Shown: positions 47,454 through 60,200 of the stretch, in pieces
Layout of the letters: the number at the start of each line of letters is the position of its first letter
Numbering within the stretch: position 1 is the stretch's first letter
NCBI GenBank assembly: GCA_029207755.1
Contig: JARCOQ010000006.1
Location: forward strand, 66,500,093-66,564,092
Origin: Chamaea fasciata
Taxonomy: Eukaryota; Chordata; Aves; Passeriformes; Sylviidae
Direction: 5' to 3'
Length of the DNA: 64,000 bases
Program-made: the position numbers and the translations under genes
Notes under the pieces: generated by a model
What the model saw: the letters and a program-made list of their open reading frames with translations, nothing else
The model's database searches: none
Told to the model about the DNA's origin: nothing

Positions 47454-50400
47454 AAACATACAGCAGGTTGCTGTGGGAAAGGCTGGTTTGTCTCCTGAAA
47501 TGAGAAGCCAATAGTTCACAGGTTGGACATAACTAAAAGGGAGCACTGCACTTGCTTTGACAGACACATTTTATCCCTGGAATCAAAAATGAACCTGGAG
47601 TGCTAATTCCCTGATGGCAGCTTTAGGAAAAGAGAGAGAAAAACTGAAGGTACAGGAAGTCCAATGATGGACAAATGGTGTGGGGGCGAGTAAGTTGTGC
47701 CTAAAGCTGAACAGGAAATAGATTTCCCAGCCCACAGGGAAAAAAATAGCAAAAAATAAAATGGGGATGTAGAACTTTTCCTATTTTGTGTCTGGATAAC
47801 AATAGCAATTAAGGAAAAATAATCATGAACAAGGCCATTCTATCCTTTGGTTATGGTTATAGATGACTTCTGCTTTGCATGACACCGATTCAAGACCTCT
47901 TGTCTCTGAGTCAAACCATGACTTAAATATGCATTCCTGAGATGAATCTCTCACCTATAAGATATAGGAGAGGTGGGTAGTAGTAAAAAATCTTGGAGTT
48001 GCAGCACAATTTGTGTTTTGGACATAAAGCACTTTAAATTTAAATTGGTAGATTCATACAGATAGTTTGTTTTGACAAATCTGTGCTATTTGAAGAGAAA
48101 CACTTTTCAATAATAATAATAATGATGATGGTGAAGTAAAACAGCCAAACAGTTGGGAAGGTGCCTGATGATGTCACACATTCTTTTTTCTCTGCTGACT
48201 TTTTAATTACTCTGTGTGAAATATTTATCAGAAAAGACAGATTCTCAGCAAGCTGTAGAATAATTTGGAATGTAAAAACATCTTGTGGATATTAGGGCAC
48301 AGCAAAGTTGATGACCTTCTTTAAAGTCTCACCAAGAGGTCCTGGAAGCTGGAAATGGAACACGAACTTTTTGATGCTTCTTCCTGCATTTCATCCATGT
48401 ACTGTTCTCTGGATCCTGTAAGTATTTTGAACAGTGATATTTTCCCATGAACTGAGCATCTTCTCTCCTTTCCTCCAGATGTGACACCTGGCACTAGGTG
48501 TGTGACTGTGATCATCTACCAAATCTCTTATTTAGCAGGAGTAAAAGACAAGAAGGTGTGGAGCATTTTATGGACTTGCTACATATTGGGCACAGCCGTT
48601 CTCATGATTTCTGGATCTTCGTGTGCCTCCCCAGCTTGTCAACGTAATTCATCCTTGTACACCCCAGAAATTCCTAATTCTTACTGCCTTTTCATGCTGA
48701 AGTTTTTTTCATGCTGCCTTTTTGCTCTGGGGAAGGTGATGGACAGTACTTTTCCCTTTTGAGGTGCTTGACTTCGGCCAGTACCTTTTGGTCAAGCAGA
48801 CATGGTTCTCATCTGCTTTCCTTGACAAAATCACCCAGAACCTGAAAAATACTGAGCCCGAGTGACAGAGTATTTCTGAGGAGAGGGGAAGTTGTGCTGA
48901 ATGGATATGGGGAGCTGTTGGAGTTGTCTCAGGTTATTTTCCTTCAGGATACTGAGCAGTGCCTGTGGCTTCAGAGCTATTGAATTCTGGTGGGCTTCAC
49001 GCTCTAGAGCTCAAGTGGCAAGGGACAAACATGGCTTTATTCTTAGTTTCCTACAAATGTAATTATTCCTAGGGGTTTACAAATCGATTGTGAACATACT
49101 TTGACGTATATTCTTTGTTGATTTTTACATTTCCAGTCTTTTCAATGGTTGGACAGTTAAAAAGCTGGCCAGGGAAATCATAATCTACTGTAACTAAATA
49201 CATAAAAATCCAATAATAAAATTATTGAGAAAAACCCTGAAGACATTTTTAAAGTAATGTAGAAAAATGTAAATCATTTAAAGAAACACCAAAGCATGGT
49301 GTAATTCATGATTATGTTAGTCAAACAACCATGAGTTGTTTTCAATAGACAAAAAAAAAGCCAAATTTTATCCTGTAGGCTAAGGAAGCACTAGAAAACA
49401 CTGTGTTCAGAGATCTGCATCATGTTCAGAAGCACTGAGAGCAGTACCCTTCATATAGGGGGTTTCCTTCTTTAGCTTTCTCATAAAAGAAAGGAGCAAG
49501 TCTAGGTACAGCTTTTTCTCAGGGGTTAAAATCTAGATATAGAATTGTTATTAGGGAAGGTGTTAGATGCAGGTATTTGGACTTGGTTGACTGAAACTTC
49601 ATGTTCTTTAGGAAAGTTTGTAAAAGACAACAAAAGACCTAAAAGATTTATGACACTTCTGTGTCAAATAGTTTTAAATGGGTTCTGAAAATGGATTTTT
49701 ATTCAGAGCCTTGCTAATAATATCTTTTATTGTTTTCTTCCTGTTATATACAGTGTTTCTAAAGTTCACATTTTCATTTTTCTCCCTGTAACACTGCATG
49801 GGTAATGTAGATGTTCCTTAATATTAAATGCTATCTACTGAAAATGTAAATTTGAGGGTTGCTTGCTATTATTTAAGCTTACCACTAACTAACTACAGGT
49901 TCAATTAATTGGAAGTTAGAGTAATTTTTCTAAGTGGCTAATGATACATGTTCTTTGAAAACCTTTCTTGAGTAACATGATGAGCAAAGTATTTGAACAG
50001 AATAATAAACAATCCAATCAGTTCAAATCCTTTTCAAGCAAATAGGATTCTAATACTTTTTGGCAAAATTCTAATGAAATTATTAACTTTCTAAGAGGAA
50101 AAAAGAAGCACACCTTTACTGTTTGATTGTGATTAAACATAAAATTCCAGAATTATTAAGAGAATAATCTGACAGGTATTTCTGTCCATCAAAATCTTGG
50201 ACTGCCATAAATCAGCAGGAAACCTTTTCTCACAAGAATTATCAGAGGAATTCTAAATCAGCAGTTGGCCAAAATGAGCCTCTAAAGTTTTGGAAGTTTA
50301 TAAAATGATGAGTACATCTTTCTTAGGCAGTTCCCAGTTGTTGTGGAGGACAGCTTAATCCGTTGTCTTGTCAACATTGGCTTTTGTTCCTCAAGGGAAT

Positions 50401-52393
50401 ATTCTATAATATGTTTTCTTTGATGTGTAATGTGACTGCAGTACACCATAATCTCCCGCCAGATGATAGTGTGAATTACACAGAAGAATTGTTTTGCTGC
50501 AAGATTTTGGTTGTTTCAGGAAAAGTTAATCATTAGGCCTAGGGACTAAAATCAGTAAAATTCCTGAAGGTTGGCTGGACTAGTGAGTGCAGGGTGCTGT
50601 TATGCCGTTTGAGCTTTCAGAAAGCAAAAGCCGAAACCTGAATGGAATGGTGAAATGATTATTTGAGCTCATATGGATGAAGAGCTGCTACAAGACCCAT
50701 CTCAGTCTTAACTCTATTTTGTTAAACTATATATAGATTAGGCACAGTCATGTCCATTAGCAATTTCTGTCTTCCTCTCATGTAAGCATAAAACTAGTTT
50801 AACAGAGTTTCCTGGGAAGAGCATGATGAATCCAAAACACACAAGGCCTCATCCAGCTTCCTGTCTGTAGGTAATGCTGCAGTCATTTTGGATTAGCGAT
50901 AAACGGTCATGAAATTGGAAACAGGTTCCCCCAGCTTTACACAAGAATCTGCAAAAACATGAATACTTGTACCCAGAAAGTATGATTCCAATCCAAACAT
51001 CATAAAATAATATACAGTGCATGCTTAACTGCATGCAGGGCCATAAGAATGTATTAAATGACATTGCCAGATGCCAAAGACAAATATGGTTTCAGCATTC
51101 AGATGTACTGGAACCTGGAGAAGATGATGGCTTTTCTTGCACTGTTGTCAGGGCTGTATTTCTGTAAAATTATTTTTGTCCTTAGTTTCTGGTATCATTT
51201 CCCTCATTCCTTTGCACGCATGCTGTGACATTCTGATGGATGCCCGAAAAAGCTCTGCTACAACCTGAACCCTGTTCAGATGTGCTAGCTGGGTGACCTC
51301 TCCTTGAAGCCCTTAAAAGGGTGCAAGGCCCCATCTGGAAGTGCTCAGTGATAAAGATCCTGGGGAAATCCTCACCAAATTTGGTATAAAATGAATGGGT
51401 TTTATCCCAGAGTTTTATCACTGTGAAAGTGAACTGCCACCCATGCATTTTCACCTGAACAGGTTTTGTTTTTGCAGGCAAGGTTTTTATCCAAGGTCAG
51501 AGATCTAAGAGAGGAGAAGGCAGATACAGCCATCTTCAGTCCCTCATACAGACACTGTGGTTTCTTCAGAGTACTACTGGGATCACAAAAACCACGATTA
51601 GAAATGTTGATCTGAACACCAGCCCTGTGCAATTTGAGAGAAAAATGCAGATACAGTGAGTAATTCATATTAGTCAGTATTCTAAGGACTTGGAGGGTGA
51701 CACTTCCAAGTTTAGATTTCAAATATAGAATCCAAACTAAAGACATATATCATGATTAAATCATGCAAGTTGGGAGGCAATAATTTGAGAAAGCACTTAC
51801 ACTGGGTATCTCATTAAAAAAATAAATTTGGAGTGGAGTGGGGCATTTGCCAGCACATAGATCTAAATTTGGAGCTCAGCTGAAGCCATCCAATGTGAAA
51901 AATCAATGTCTTTTTCCTCATGCTTCCTGAAATGTTTAGGCTGCGGAAGATGAAAAGCAAACTCGACTTTTTCAACCATAAGATAAAGTAATAATAAAAG
52001 AAGTCTACAAGGAAGACGTGCAAAAATGACAAAACTAGCCAGGCTGCCACTTTCCAAAATGCTTTCTCGTATGTGTGAAATGAATTAGGGATTTCCCTAA
52101 GCTTTCAAACTAACCCTGAATTATAGCATTGGTGCTAGGTGATAGCATCTCTCCCAGTAGGAACTGATTCAGAACAGTGATGTTCAGTGACAACAGCAGA
52201 ACTCCATACGTACCATTACAAATATGGGTTAAAATCTTACAACTTTGAAATTTATTTACTTTTTTTATCACTGTTGCTGATGTTGTTGCCTCTGTATGAG
52301 AATTGTGGACCAGTTTGAGACCAGCCACTTGAATTCTCCTGCTCTTTTAAACGATACGCAATGACCATTCATCATATTTCATGTAATACCCGA
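47454..52393. other. gene-free unique sequence
   Basis: No gene is supported. A small (AAT)n/(GAT)n trinucleotide run lies near 48108-48130. Open frames at 48481-48762 (plus), 51182-51481 (minus) and 51402-51746 (minus) show no recognisable domain. Confidence 0.6.
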
Positions 52394-52545
52394 AAGTCAC
52401 AGAATGGTTTGGCTTGGAAGTGCCCTCAAAGACCATTTTGTTCCAACCCTCCTGCCAAGGGCAGGGCCACGTTCCCCTAGACCAGGTTACTTAGAGACCC
52501 ATCCAGCCTGGCCTTGAACACTTCCAGGGATGGGGAATCCACTAA
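52394..52545 (-). mobile_element. CR1 LINE 3' fragment, antisense, diverged
   Basis: The plus strand reads the reverse complement of a CR1 3' region: TCACAGAATGGTTTGGCTTGG, then a TTCCAACCCTCCTGCCAAGGGCAGGG-like block, CTAGACCAGGTTACTTAGAG, and CCAGCCTGGCCTTGAACACTTCCAGGGATGGGG. It diverges after the GGGGAATCCAC block near 52541. Only one degenerate terminal repeat unit remains at the left (3') end, so the copy is older than that at 28.1 kb. A 159-codon plus-strand frame that starts inside this fragment (52530) is therefore unlikely to be a native gene. Confidence 0.88.
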
Positions 52546-53097
52546 AATACGCTTCTCCTACTGGACTAGGGCAAATATTCCAGCTGTGTAAGCAGTTGGA
52601 GCTGAAAATGAAAAGTCTTACAGTAAGAGTGCTTTGCAGGGACGTGGATAAGCAGCACTTGGATCCCTGCTCCATCCTCGTGCCCCTCAGAATTGCAGAC
52701 ACTTGCCAAGCACTCTTACTGGAAGAATGTTGCTCCTTCAACCTGGTCATTCATCAGCCTTTTGCTTCTCCCTCAAAATCTGCAGCAAGAGCTCTTTTAG
52801 TTTTCAGCAAAACCTTGAAATTTCTTGCCAAAATCCTTCAATATGAATGGAAATCTCAGTTGCCTGGGAATAGACTCATATTTTGTCTTGGACCTTCCTT
52901 CTTTATGAATGCAATTTGTCTCCTAAAGTTACAGCTGCCACAAAAATCTCAAAAAGTTTGCATTGCAAAGCGTGCCCCTGGTGGTTTCCTTACAAAGCAT
53001 GAGAAATGATAACAAACCAAAGCCTCACCACCGTGCCACTGAACACTGTGAGATGGATTTCATGTACTCATTGAATAATCCATTTTTTTTTTTGCAG

Positions 53098-53157
53098 TAT
53101 CTAATTTCACAGATTGAGGTGATAAGGGAAGAATATGGAAGACTTACAGATTTACTG
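53098..53157 (+). other. possible 60-nt coding exon, unidentified
   Basis: An 11-T tract and TGCAG (53083-53097) form a good splice acceptor. It is followed by exactly 20 in-frame codons reading YLISQIEVIREEYGRLTDLL, then GTAAAA, an acceptable donor. The peptide is charged and amphipathic like a coiled-coil helix, and the length is a multiple of three, so the exon would be skippable without a frame change. I cannot name a protein containing it and see no partner exon in the window. Chance is quite possible, since such acceptor and donor strings are common in AT-rich DNA. Confidence 0.2.
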
Positions 53158-55297
53158 GTAAAACTCTGTCTCTCAAATATACCTGTAATGGTACTTGGGA
53201 GAACAATTCTTCTACTGCTATTTTTTCTTTCACATGCAGCAGCAGTGGCAGAAATACATAATGTTATTTCACAGTTACATTTCAGATTTACTTTAATAAT
53301 CTCAAAATACCTGTGACTTGCTGGACAATCCTTCCCACAGATAATACCTTCCTGTTGCCTGATCTCAGATATTTATCTTTAAAATGTTTTTTTCTCAAAC
53401 GGGCATGCTAAAGCTTTGTGGAGTCAACAAAAATGTAATTTTATCCCATGTTTCTGTTTTAGGTATCTATGGTTTTGCTTTTTTTACTATTTCAGACCAG
53501 TTCTTTTTAGTTAACTTGTCCCTTATCTGCAAGCAAAGCAGTTCAATTTTGCAAGAATGTCAGAGACCTTTCTCCAGGATTTCATTACTCAGATTTTCAG
53601 GTTCCATTCTCAGAGAAATTAGTTTGAATGAGATAACTGTTAATATAATTACCATGTCATCATAATTTCTGGTTGCAGTGGCATCTAACTATCATCTGCA
53701 CACTGAACTACAGCAGTATTACTGAGGGATTAATTTTATCTGAAGTTTTTGGCTTTTTTTAAAACCAGAAAAGTAAAATAGAAATCCAACACAACCAAAA
53801 CCAAGAAAAATCCTAGCCTCCAGTTGCAGGTAAGCTCTGAGGGGGCTAGTTTGCACTAGCAAAGTTAAATAAATAAACAGAGGAACTTCTGGCTTGATTC
53901 AATGAGCCATACTTAGACTCTCACAAAGCCACTGTTGAAGGTCTGTTTTTGCAGAACTGCCACACTCTGCAGGTCATAAGGACAAATCAGGCCCATAAGG
54001 GAAAGTATTTCAGGTTTAAAAAACAGGAGGAAAAAAAAATGTGCTGATTTGGGCATTCATAATCTCTATGGCACTGCAAACTGAAAATGCAGTAGCTCAG
54101 GCAGCATGTTCTTTGTCAGACTGCTGGCCTGCTTTTCTTTAGGGGATCTGGAGACGTATGGAACTGTCTAAAAGGAATTCCTCATATCCAAAGCCTTCTG
54201 TCCTTGCAGCTCTGCTGATGTGGCTTGTTCTGCACTGGTGTCACCAGAGGACTGAATGAATGCACTAACAAATCCAAAGAGTGGAACTGGAGTGAGCTGG
54301 CAGTTGCCCTGTGGTACCAGGTGCTGTCTCTCAGCAGGAATTGCCCAAATTTCTTATCCACTGTAAATTCCATGTCCTTAATTAGTGACATCCAAACCAT
54401 CAGGAGATGGGCTCAGCCTAGGTCTTGGTCTCAGCTGGTAACAGTGATTTGTGAGAGATCACAAGAGCAAGGTCAGTGAATCTCCTGTGACACTTTTGTG
54501 GGCTTCTCTCACTATTCCTACATCTTCAGCCATAATAGCATTTTTCTAGAAAATCAGAAGTGATGGCAGGAGGTAAGGATGACCAAAACTGGGTCTAGGG
54601 TACCATATCAGCTGTTCTGGTTTTGAGGTCACTGCAGCATTCCTTTCTCACAGGAGCTGTGACTAAGAGAGAATAATAAAGTACTTCAGTTGTCCAGTTT
54701 AAAGAGGAGACAGAGAAAGATATTTTTTCTTTGTGCAAATTTTTGTTCCCCCTTCCTGCGGGACTGGTGTAATTAACATTGATTTCTTTTGCTTTCCGTC
54801 TGTAATTGCTGGAGGAGCTCTGCTGGTGGAATTTTAACCCTTCCATCTTTCTACAGCCTTAACACTGACCTTAATGTTTCCCATGAGAAAGAAGGGATTT
54901 TGCTTAATCTCTTTGTATGGGGCTAGCCATGGGTTATTGAAAATGACCTATAGTTATTGTGCCAATGAATAAAATGTCACAAGTAATTTTGGCAAACCTA
55001 AAGAGCAAACTAATTGAAGGACTTGTCAGTGAAAGTCAGAAAAAAAATCATCTGTTTTTAATATCTACCAGGGCTCAAATTCAGCTTTTATTTCACATAT
55101 AAAGATGTTAACTCTGAAGCATACACACTTCTTTCTAGAACTACTTATGGTACAATTTTTCAGAACATTGCATTAAACAATCTGATCAATAATCAAAGTG
55201 ATCCAGATTAAAACTTAAAGACAAATTGCTTTGCTAGTTCCTGCTTTGAAAGGAATTTTTGAACTTTTGAAAGGAACAGACTTTTCTTAAAAAAGAA

Positions 55298-55322
55298 ATC
55301 TAGGAAAGATATCTAGGAAAGC
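55298..55322. repeat. 13-bp tandem duplication
   Basis: Two adjacent copies of ATCTAGGAAAGAT/ATCTAGGAAAGCA. A local slippage duplication. Confidence 0.75.
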
Positions 55323-55532
55323 AAGGTTAGCAAAACCATTGTGCAAATGGTGATGCAGGATTTTTTATTCCCTGGGTCACATGTGCCATGGAGCTGCAGC
55401 AGTTCCGTATCCTTAAAGACGGCTGGTCAGAAATCAAGAAAGTGTAAATACAGAACATCCCCTGATTAAGTACTGCCGTCAGGAGTCAAGGGATCTACAT
55501 GTCTGCAATGTGGGTGTTGCCGGGTTTGCTTA

Positions 55533-55551
55533 TGGTGCCATTTAGTGGACT
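55533..55551 (-). promoter_or_regulatory. CTCF-like motif, reverse orientation
   Basis: The minus strand reads AGTCCACTAAATGGCACCA, matching about 16 of 19 positions of the CTCF consensus, including CCACTA and ATGGCA. The main core mismatch is A for G in the AGR step, a costly position. It lies in a complex stretch that looks conserved. It is oriented toward the plus-strand motif at 32101. Confidence 0.35.
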
Positions 55552-57164
55552 TGAAGAACCAAGAAGCAGCAGCTTTACACAGAAATGAACTTCTCGCAAT
55601 GAGAAAAATTTGCAGAGAGTGCATCTGTTTGCTGGTAAATGACATCATTCTGCTACCTACACACTGCCCAGCACCTTTTTCTTTTTAAAATAACTTTCAA
55701 AAAGGGCCCAGCTAATGCAGAATTTCAGATTTTCATCTGACATCATGTTTTCAGACAATTTATATGGTTTATTCTTTTAATGCGTGTCATGAAAATCAAG
55801 CTGTTACCCCCACCAAGATTTCCCGAGGAACAAAGTGTGAGAACAAATTCTTTCCAGCCTTACACCAAGGCAATGGGACTGACTTTCCAAGGCGTGTATG
55901 ATGTAAGTGGGAGCAGTTTGGCTTTTGTTGTATAGCATGTGTATATAAATATATGTATGCATGTAATAGAGATGAATGTAAAAATGTCAGCAAGGGAATA
56001 TTTTAGGCTGTGTCAGGAATTGTTTCTTTGCAGTGAAATCTTTTATGATAGAGAATAGTTTCTCTGTTGGGAGAAATGGTGGGAGCTTCTTTACTCGATT
56101 AAAAACTGGACAAACCTCTAGGAACACAGCATGGAGCAGTTTTGTGCTGGCAGAGATATGAGCTAAGCACCTATGAGCTCTTTTCCACCCCCAGTTTCCA
56201 TGAAAGATAGATGGATAGCTTGATAACCCTTGAGGCAGTTTTAGCAGCATAGTGCTAATGTAGCTCTTATCCTTGCCAGACCAAGTTTTCAAAAGACATT
56301 TGGACAAACTGTGTCTGAAGTGGTTCATAAATTACACTGCATTATATCAGCAAAACTCTCCTCACTTCAGGGAGGTGACTTCAGCAGCAAGAAGTCAGTA
56401 TTTCCACTGGGATTATTGTTTTTACTCCTGGGAATTTAAACTTCTGTGAAAGACTTTCCTGTGTACCAATGGAAGAGAGGTGACCAGGAATGTTTTAAAC
56501 TGAGCCTGCCTGTCACCTTCCCTTGCATCTTCTCTAAAAAGTGCCTGGCACAGAGGATCCCTTTGGTGATTGTTAGAACTGCCAGTGTGCCTTGGCCCCA
56601 CTGCCACAGGAGAGAGGATTTGTTTGCTTGGAGGGGAAATGGGGAATAGTGGAATTTACAGAATGAATTGGAAAGGAGATGACACCTGATCACAGAGGTG
56701 AGGAAACTTAAAAATTAAATAAGAGCATACAGATGGAAACATTTCCTGTTGCTGATATGGACACTTCTATAAAGAATTTAAGCCACATAATACTTGCTTT
56801 CTTGTTAGGCTCGCCTTTTCACCAATCCTCTAAAAGCAGTTCACAAGTAGTGACAAGAACCAGTGGATGGTGTTCACAAATGGCCATGAAGGGAAACAGG
56901 GAAGGGCAGTGATCTCTCTTCATCAAAAAATGTCTAGGTTTTCTATCTTTGCACTTCAGATTTTTGAAAGTGACAGCTCTAAGTTATTTTCAAGCAGTGT
57001 GTCTCACAGATAAATTCTGGGCAGCTGATAGATGTTTTCAGTCAGAGACATTGTCCCAGCTTAGAAACTCCAGCATGGGCAAGGAGAGAGTGGTGGGTCT
57101 GAATCCCTTTCAGTATAGATTTCTCATTGCTACAGGACAATAATTAGAGGTTTATGCTGGTTAG

Positions 57165-57214
57165 TTGTTGTTGTTTTTTTTTTTTGTTTTGTTTTGTTTT
57201 CTTTTTGTTTTTTT
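57165..57214. repeat. T-rich (GTTTT)n microsatellite
   Basis: GTT repeats, a 12-T run, three GTTTT units and further T runs. Low-complexity. Confidence 0.88.
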
Positions 57215-60200
57215 AATATTCTTATTAAGATATTGGATGGATTCTTTCAAAGACTTTTATGGTGCATTTGGATTTGAGGATTCCTTTTAGAATCTCTGAG
57301 CAAATTGAAGAACTGCTGTTAAACTCTGTCCTAATTCTGTCACCAATTCTGACTCCGCGGGCAGGTCTGTGTTTTATGTGTGTAGAGCATATGGCAGGGC
57401 TGTGCTTCTAAGTGGAGAGGGAAGTAAAAAGTATTCATTGCCAGGAGTTCTGTGGAATGTTTAAAGTAGATCCTGAGGGGTGTGGGATACACCTGTACAA
57501 TAATTATCCATCAGAGCCCCACCAGGAGTTGCTTGAGCACAGGTGTTTCTCATGGTGATTTTTGTTATCTCCTTCAAGTGGAGAATGTATTGCCTGGTGA
57601 TGCTATTCTCTTTCTCTCCTCTTCCACAGCTGATCTGGTGATCAGGATTTCCACCGTGCTGAAAGTGGCTAAAGCACCAAGTAAAGATGAAATTTGTTTT
57701 ATTATTTAAACTATGTTTGGTCCTGGCTATTGAGGAACTGAAAATTAGATTATTTAGTGAAATGGTTTGGTGGGATGGTATTGGGGTAGAGTTATACATA
57801 GCCAGAAAGGCTCAGGTGAAGAGTGTGAGGTGCAGGAGAAAACAAAATGTTTTCTGTAAGATAATTTGATGGATTAATCTAAGAGTAAGATTTTTTTTTT
57901 AATTTATTTAAAATGAGAGGTATAGTTAATGGTAACTGATTTTAAATGAAATCAAGAAGGGTAAAAAAGAGGGTTGCATTGGGCCCAAGTGAAAAAGAGA
58001 AGTGACTACTTACAACCTTTATTAGAAATATTCACAAAGCCTCTAATTAATCGGATTCAATATTTAGAGCCATAATTCAGTTGTAGCAATGTTTCTAAGA
58101 AGACCACTGATGTTTAGTGCTGTGACTCAGGTGTTTTCAGAGGAGTTGACAGATGTCTACTCATGTGACTTTTCTTAACTCATAGGAGTACTTTTTTAGG
58201 TTAAAAGAGAAGGAAAATTGAAAGATGAAGTGAAGGTCTTAATGAATAAATACTATTACATAAATACTCAATAGTTATCATGCATAAGATCTGACAGGAC
58301 ATAAACTCTGCTGAAAAATCTTATTAGGTAACCTGCCAAAAGCTGAATATGTCCTAAAGTGTCATTTGGTTTCTTACAGTCATTTAAATCCCATGAACAA
58401 ATACAGGGGAAGAGGGAAAAAAAAAAAAATCTTAGTTTGAATTATTTTTAGCTGCCAGCGTGTGGCAAGGAGCTTTTTTCAGTGCACTGGAGTAAAGAAG
58501 TGGACAGGGAAAAGGGAGGTTTGGTGTAATTCCAAAAATTCCTTTTATTTATTTTTTTTAATGGCACAAACCAAGGACTGCGGAAGTAGTTGGGAGCAGG
58601 AATCACTCTGCCTGCAAAAAAGAGCTGGAAAGGACCAGGACATGTGAAGAAGGAGGCATCCCTGGAGGGATTGGCATAGCCAGTCACAATTCTTCATGAG
58701 GATATACTGGGAAAGTAATAAATGCACACATTGAAAGGACTACTCTGTGTCAGGCCTTCTTCAAGCCTCTTTCTTGGAGCAGAAGTACTTTATATTAAAG
58801 GAATTGTCTGAGGCAGCAAAATGAAGTACTTTGAGCCTGTTTTATGAGCCATCTCTGTCTCCTTCTGGCTCTCTCTCCATACATATCAGTGTGTAACCTA
58901 TTTTAAGTGCAGTGTCTGAGCTCTAACACCATTTGAAAGTGTTACACTTGGCGTGTCAGGATTTCCAGCACTCCAGATTAAGGCGTGGGTCCTTTGGAAA
59001 AGGGGGGATGCCAGTCAATCTGGTTTGCAGCAGGGGTTATGCACCATTTGTAAGTTTCTAATCATATTTCAGAGCTGTGAGATGATGCCCTTTGGTGCTC
59101 AGCCTGCTGTTTCTATCAGCTGACTGGCTCTGTTTGAGCACTGGGAAAGCTGATAATTTGGGGATCATTGCTCTCTCCTTCACAGAAGGTGTTGGGAATT
59201 ATGAGAATATGAACAGGGTTGGATGGGTTGCAAATGGCTGCAGATTTGAGATGGGCTGTGAGGCTTGAGAAGGGTCACAGTAAGCAGGCAGCAGTGCTGG
59301 GGGGGTCTGATTTCACTCACAGAAGGGCCTCCAGTGAAAATTGTGAGTTTTTTGTGCAGTGTGGTAAGAGGGGCCAATTAACCAGCTGGAGAGATTGAGA
59401 ATCATCTAAATTAGAGGCTTGAAAATAATCTAAAATAAAATAACTCAAAAACATTTGGAGAGTCTTTAGGCTATTGGGCAGGGAAAGAAAGTTTGCAAAC
59501 AGGTCTTGTTGCTGAGTTGAAATGACTGGTTGTAGCATTCATTGATTCTAACATTTAGGGTTTTTTATCTGAATATGTTTTGCCTTCTTTTAGAGAGGAT
59601 TTGCAGAGTGAAGAATTAGTAAGTTTTCATAATCTGGTATTTTAATAGTAGCTGTCTGAACAGCTGGGGACTGTTTGGCCCTGCATGAGGAGGGAAATGG
59701 TACTGCTGCAAGGAGGAGAGGAATCCTGCACGGAAGAGAAGTGTTCTCAGCTGGAGAGCCAAGCTGATACCAGCAGCCCACAGCTTCCTGCAGACTCTGC
59801 AGCTGACGGTGTCATTGCAGTGATGCCACCATGGCACTGACAGCTCTCTTGAATTATTAACAAAATGTGAATATCAAGCAGATAAAGAGATTTTTTTTTT
59901 TTAAACAGCTGCTTTAAAGTGGAAGTGCATAGTTTAGAGTACGGGGGTTCCTGGAATATTTTCCTTGATGTCTTCTGACAGCTCTTTTCATTGCTGCTGG
60001 TCTAGTATTCCTTCCTCTTTATTGCTGTTGAAAAGATTGTTCTTAGGAAATATAGACATGCTTTGGGATTTCTGCTGGCAAAAAAATAAATACACAGTGT
60101 CCTCACAAAGTAATAAGTGAATAGGATCCTATTGTGAATATTTTGCAAGAGGGAGATGGGGTAGGGACTAAGACACAAGGAGCAAAACACATTTCCTGAG

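Larger units (their letters stand above)
52546..57164. other. mostly gene-free sequence with one possible exon and a CTCF-like motif
   Basis: No complete gene is supported. A possible 60-nt exon lies at 53098-53157 and a CTCF-like motif at 55533-55551 (both listed separately). A 13-bp unit (ATCTAGGAAAGAT) is tandemly repeated at about 55298-55322. The stretch 55330-55680 is complex and CpG-containing and may be conserved. Confidence 0.5.

Noticed and set aside
52530..53009. 159-codon plus-strand open frame, the longest in the window
   Set aside because: It starts inside the antisense CR1 fragment, has no recognisable domain and no codon bias. A chance frame extending out of a repeat.
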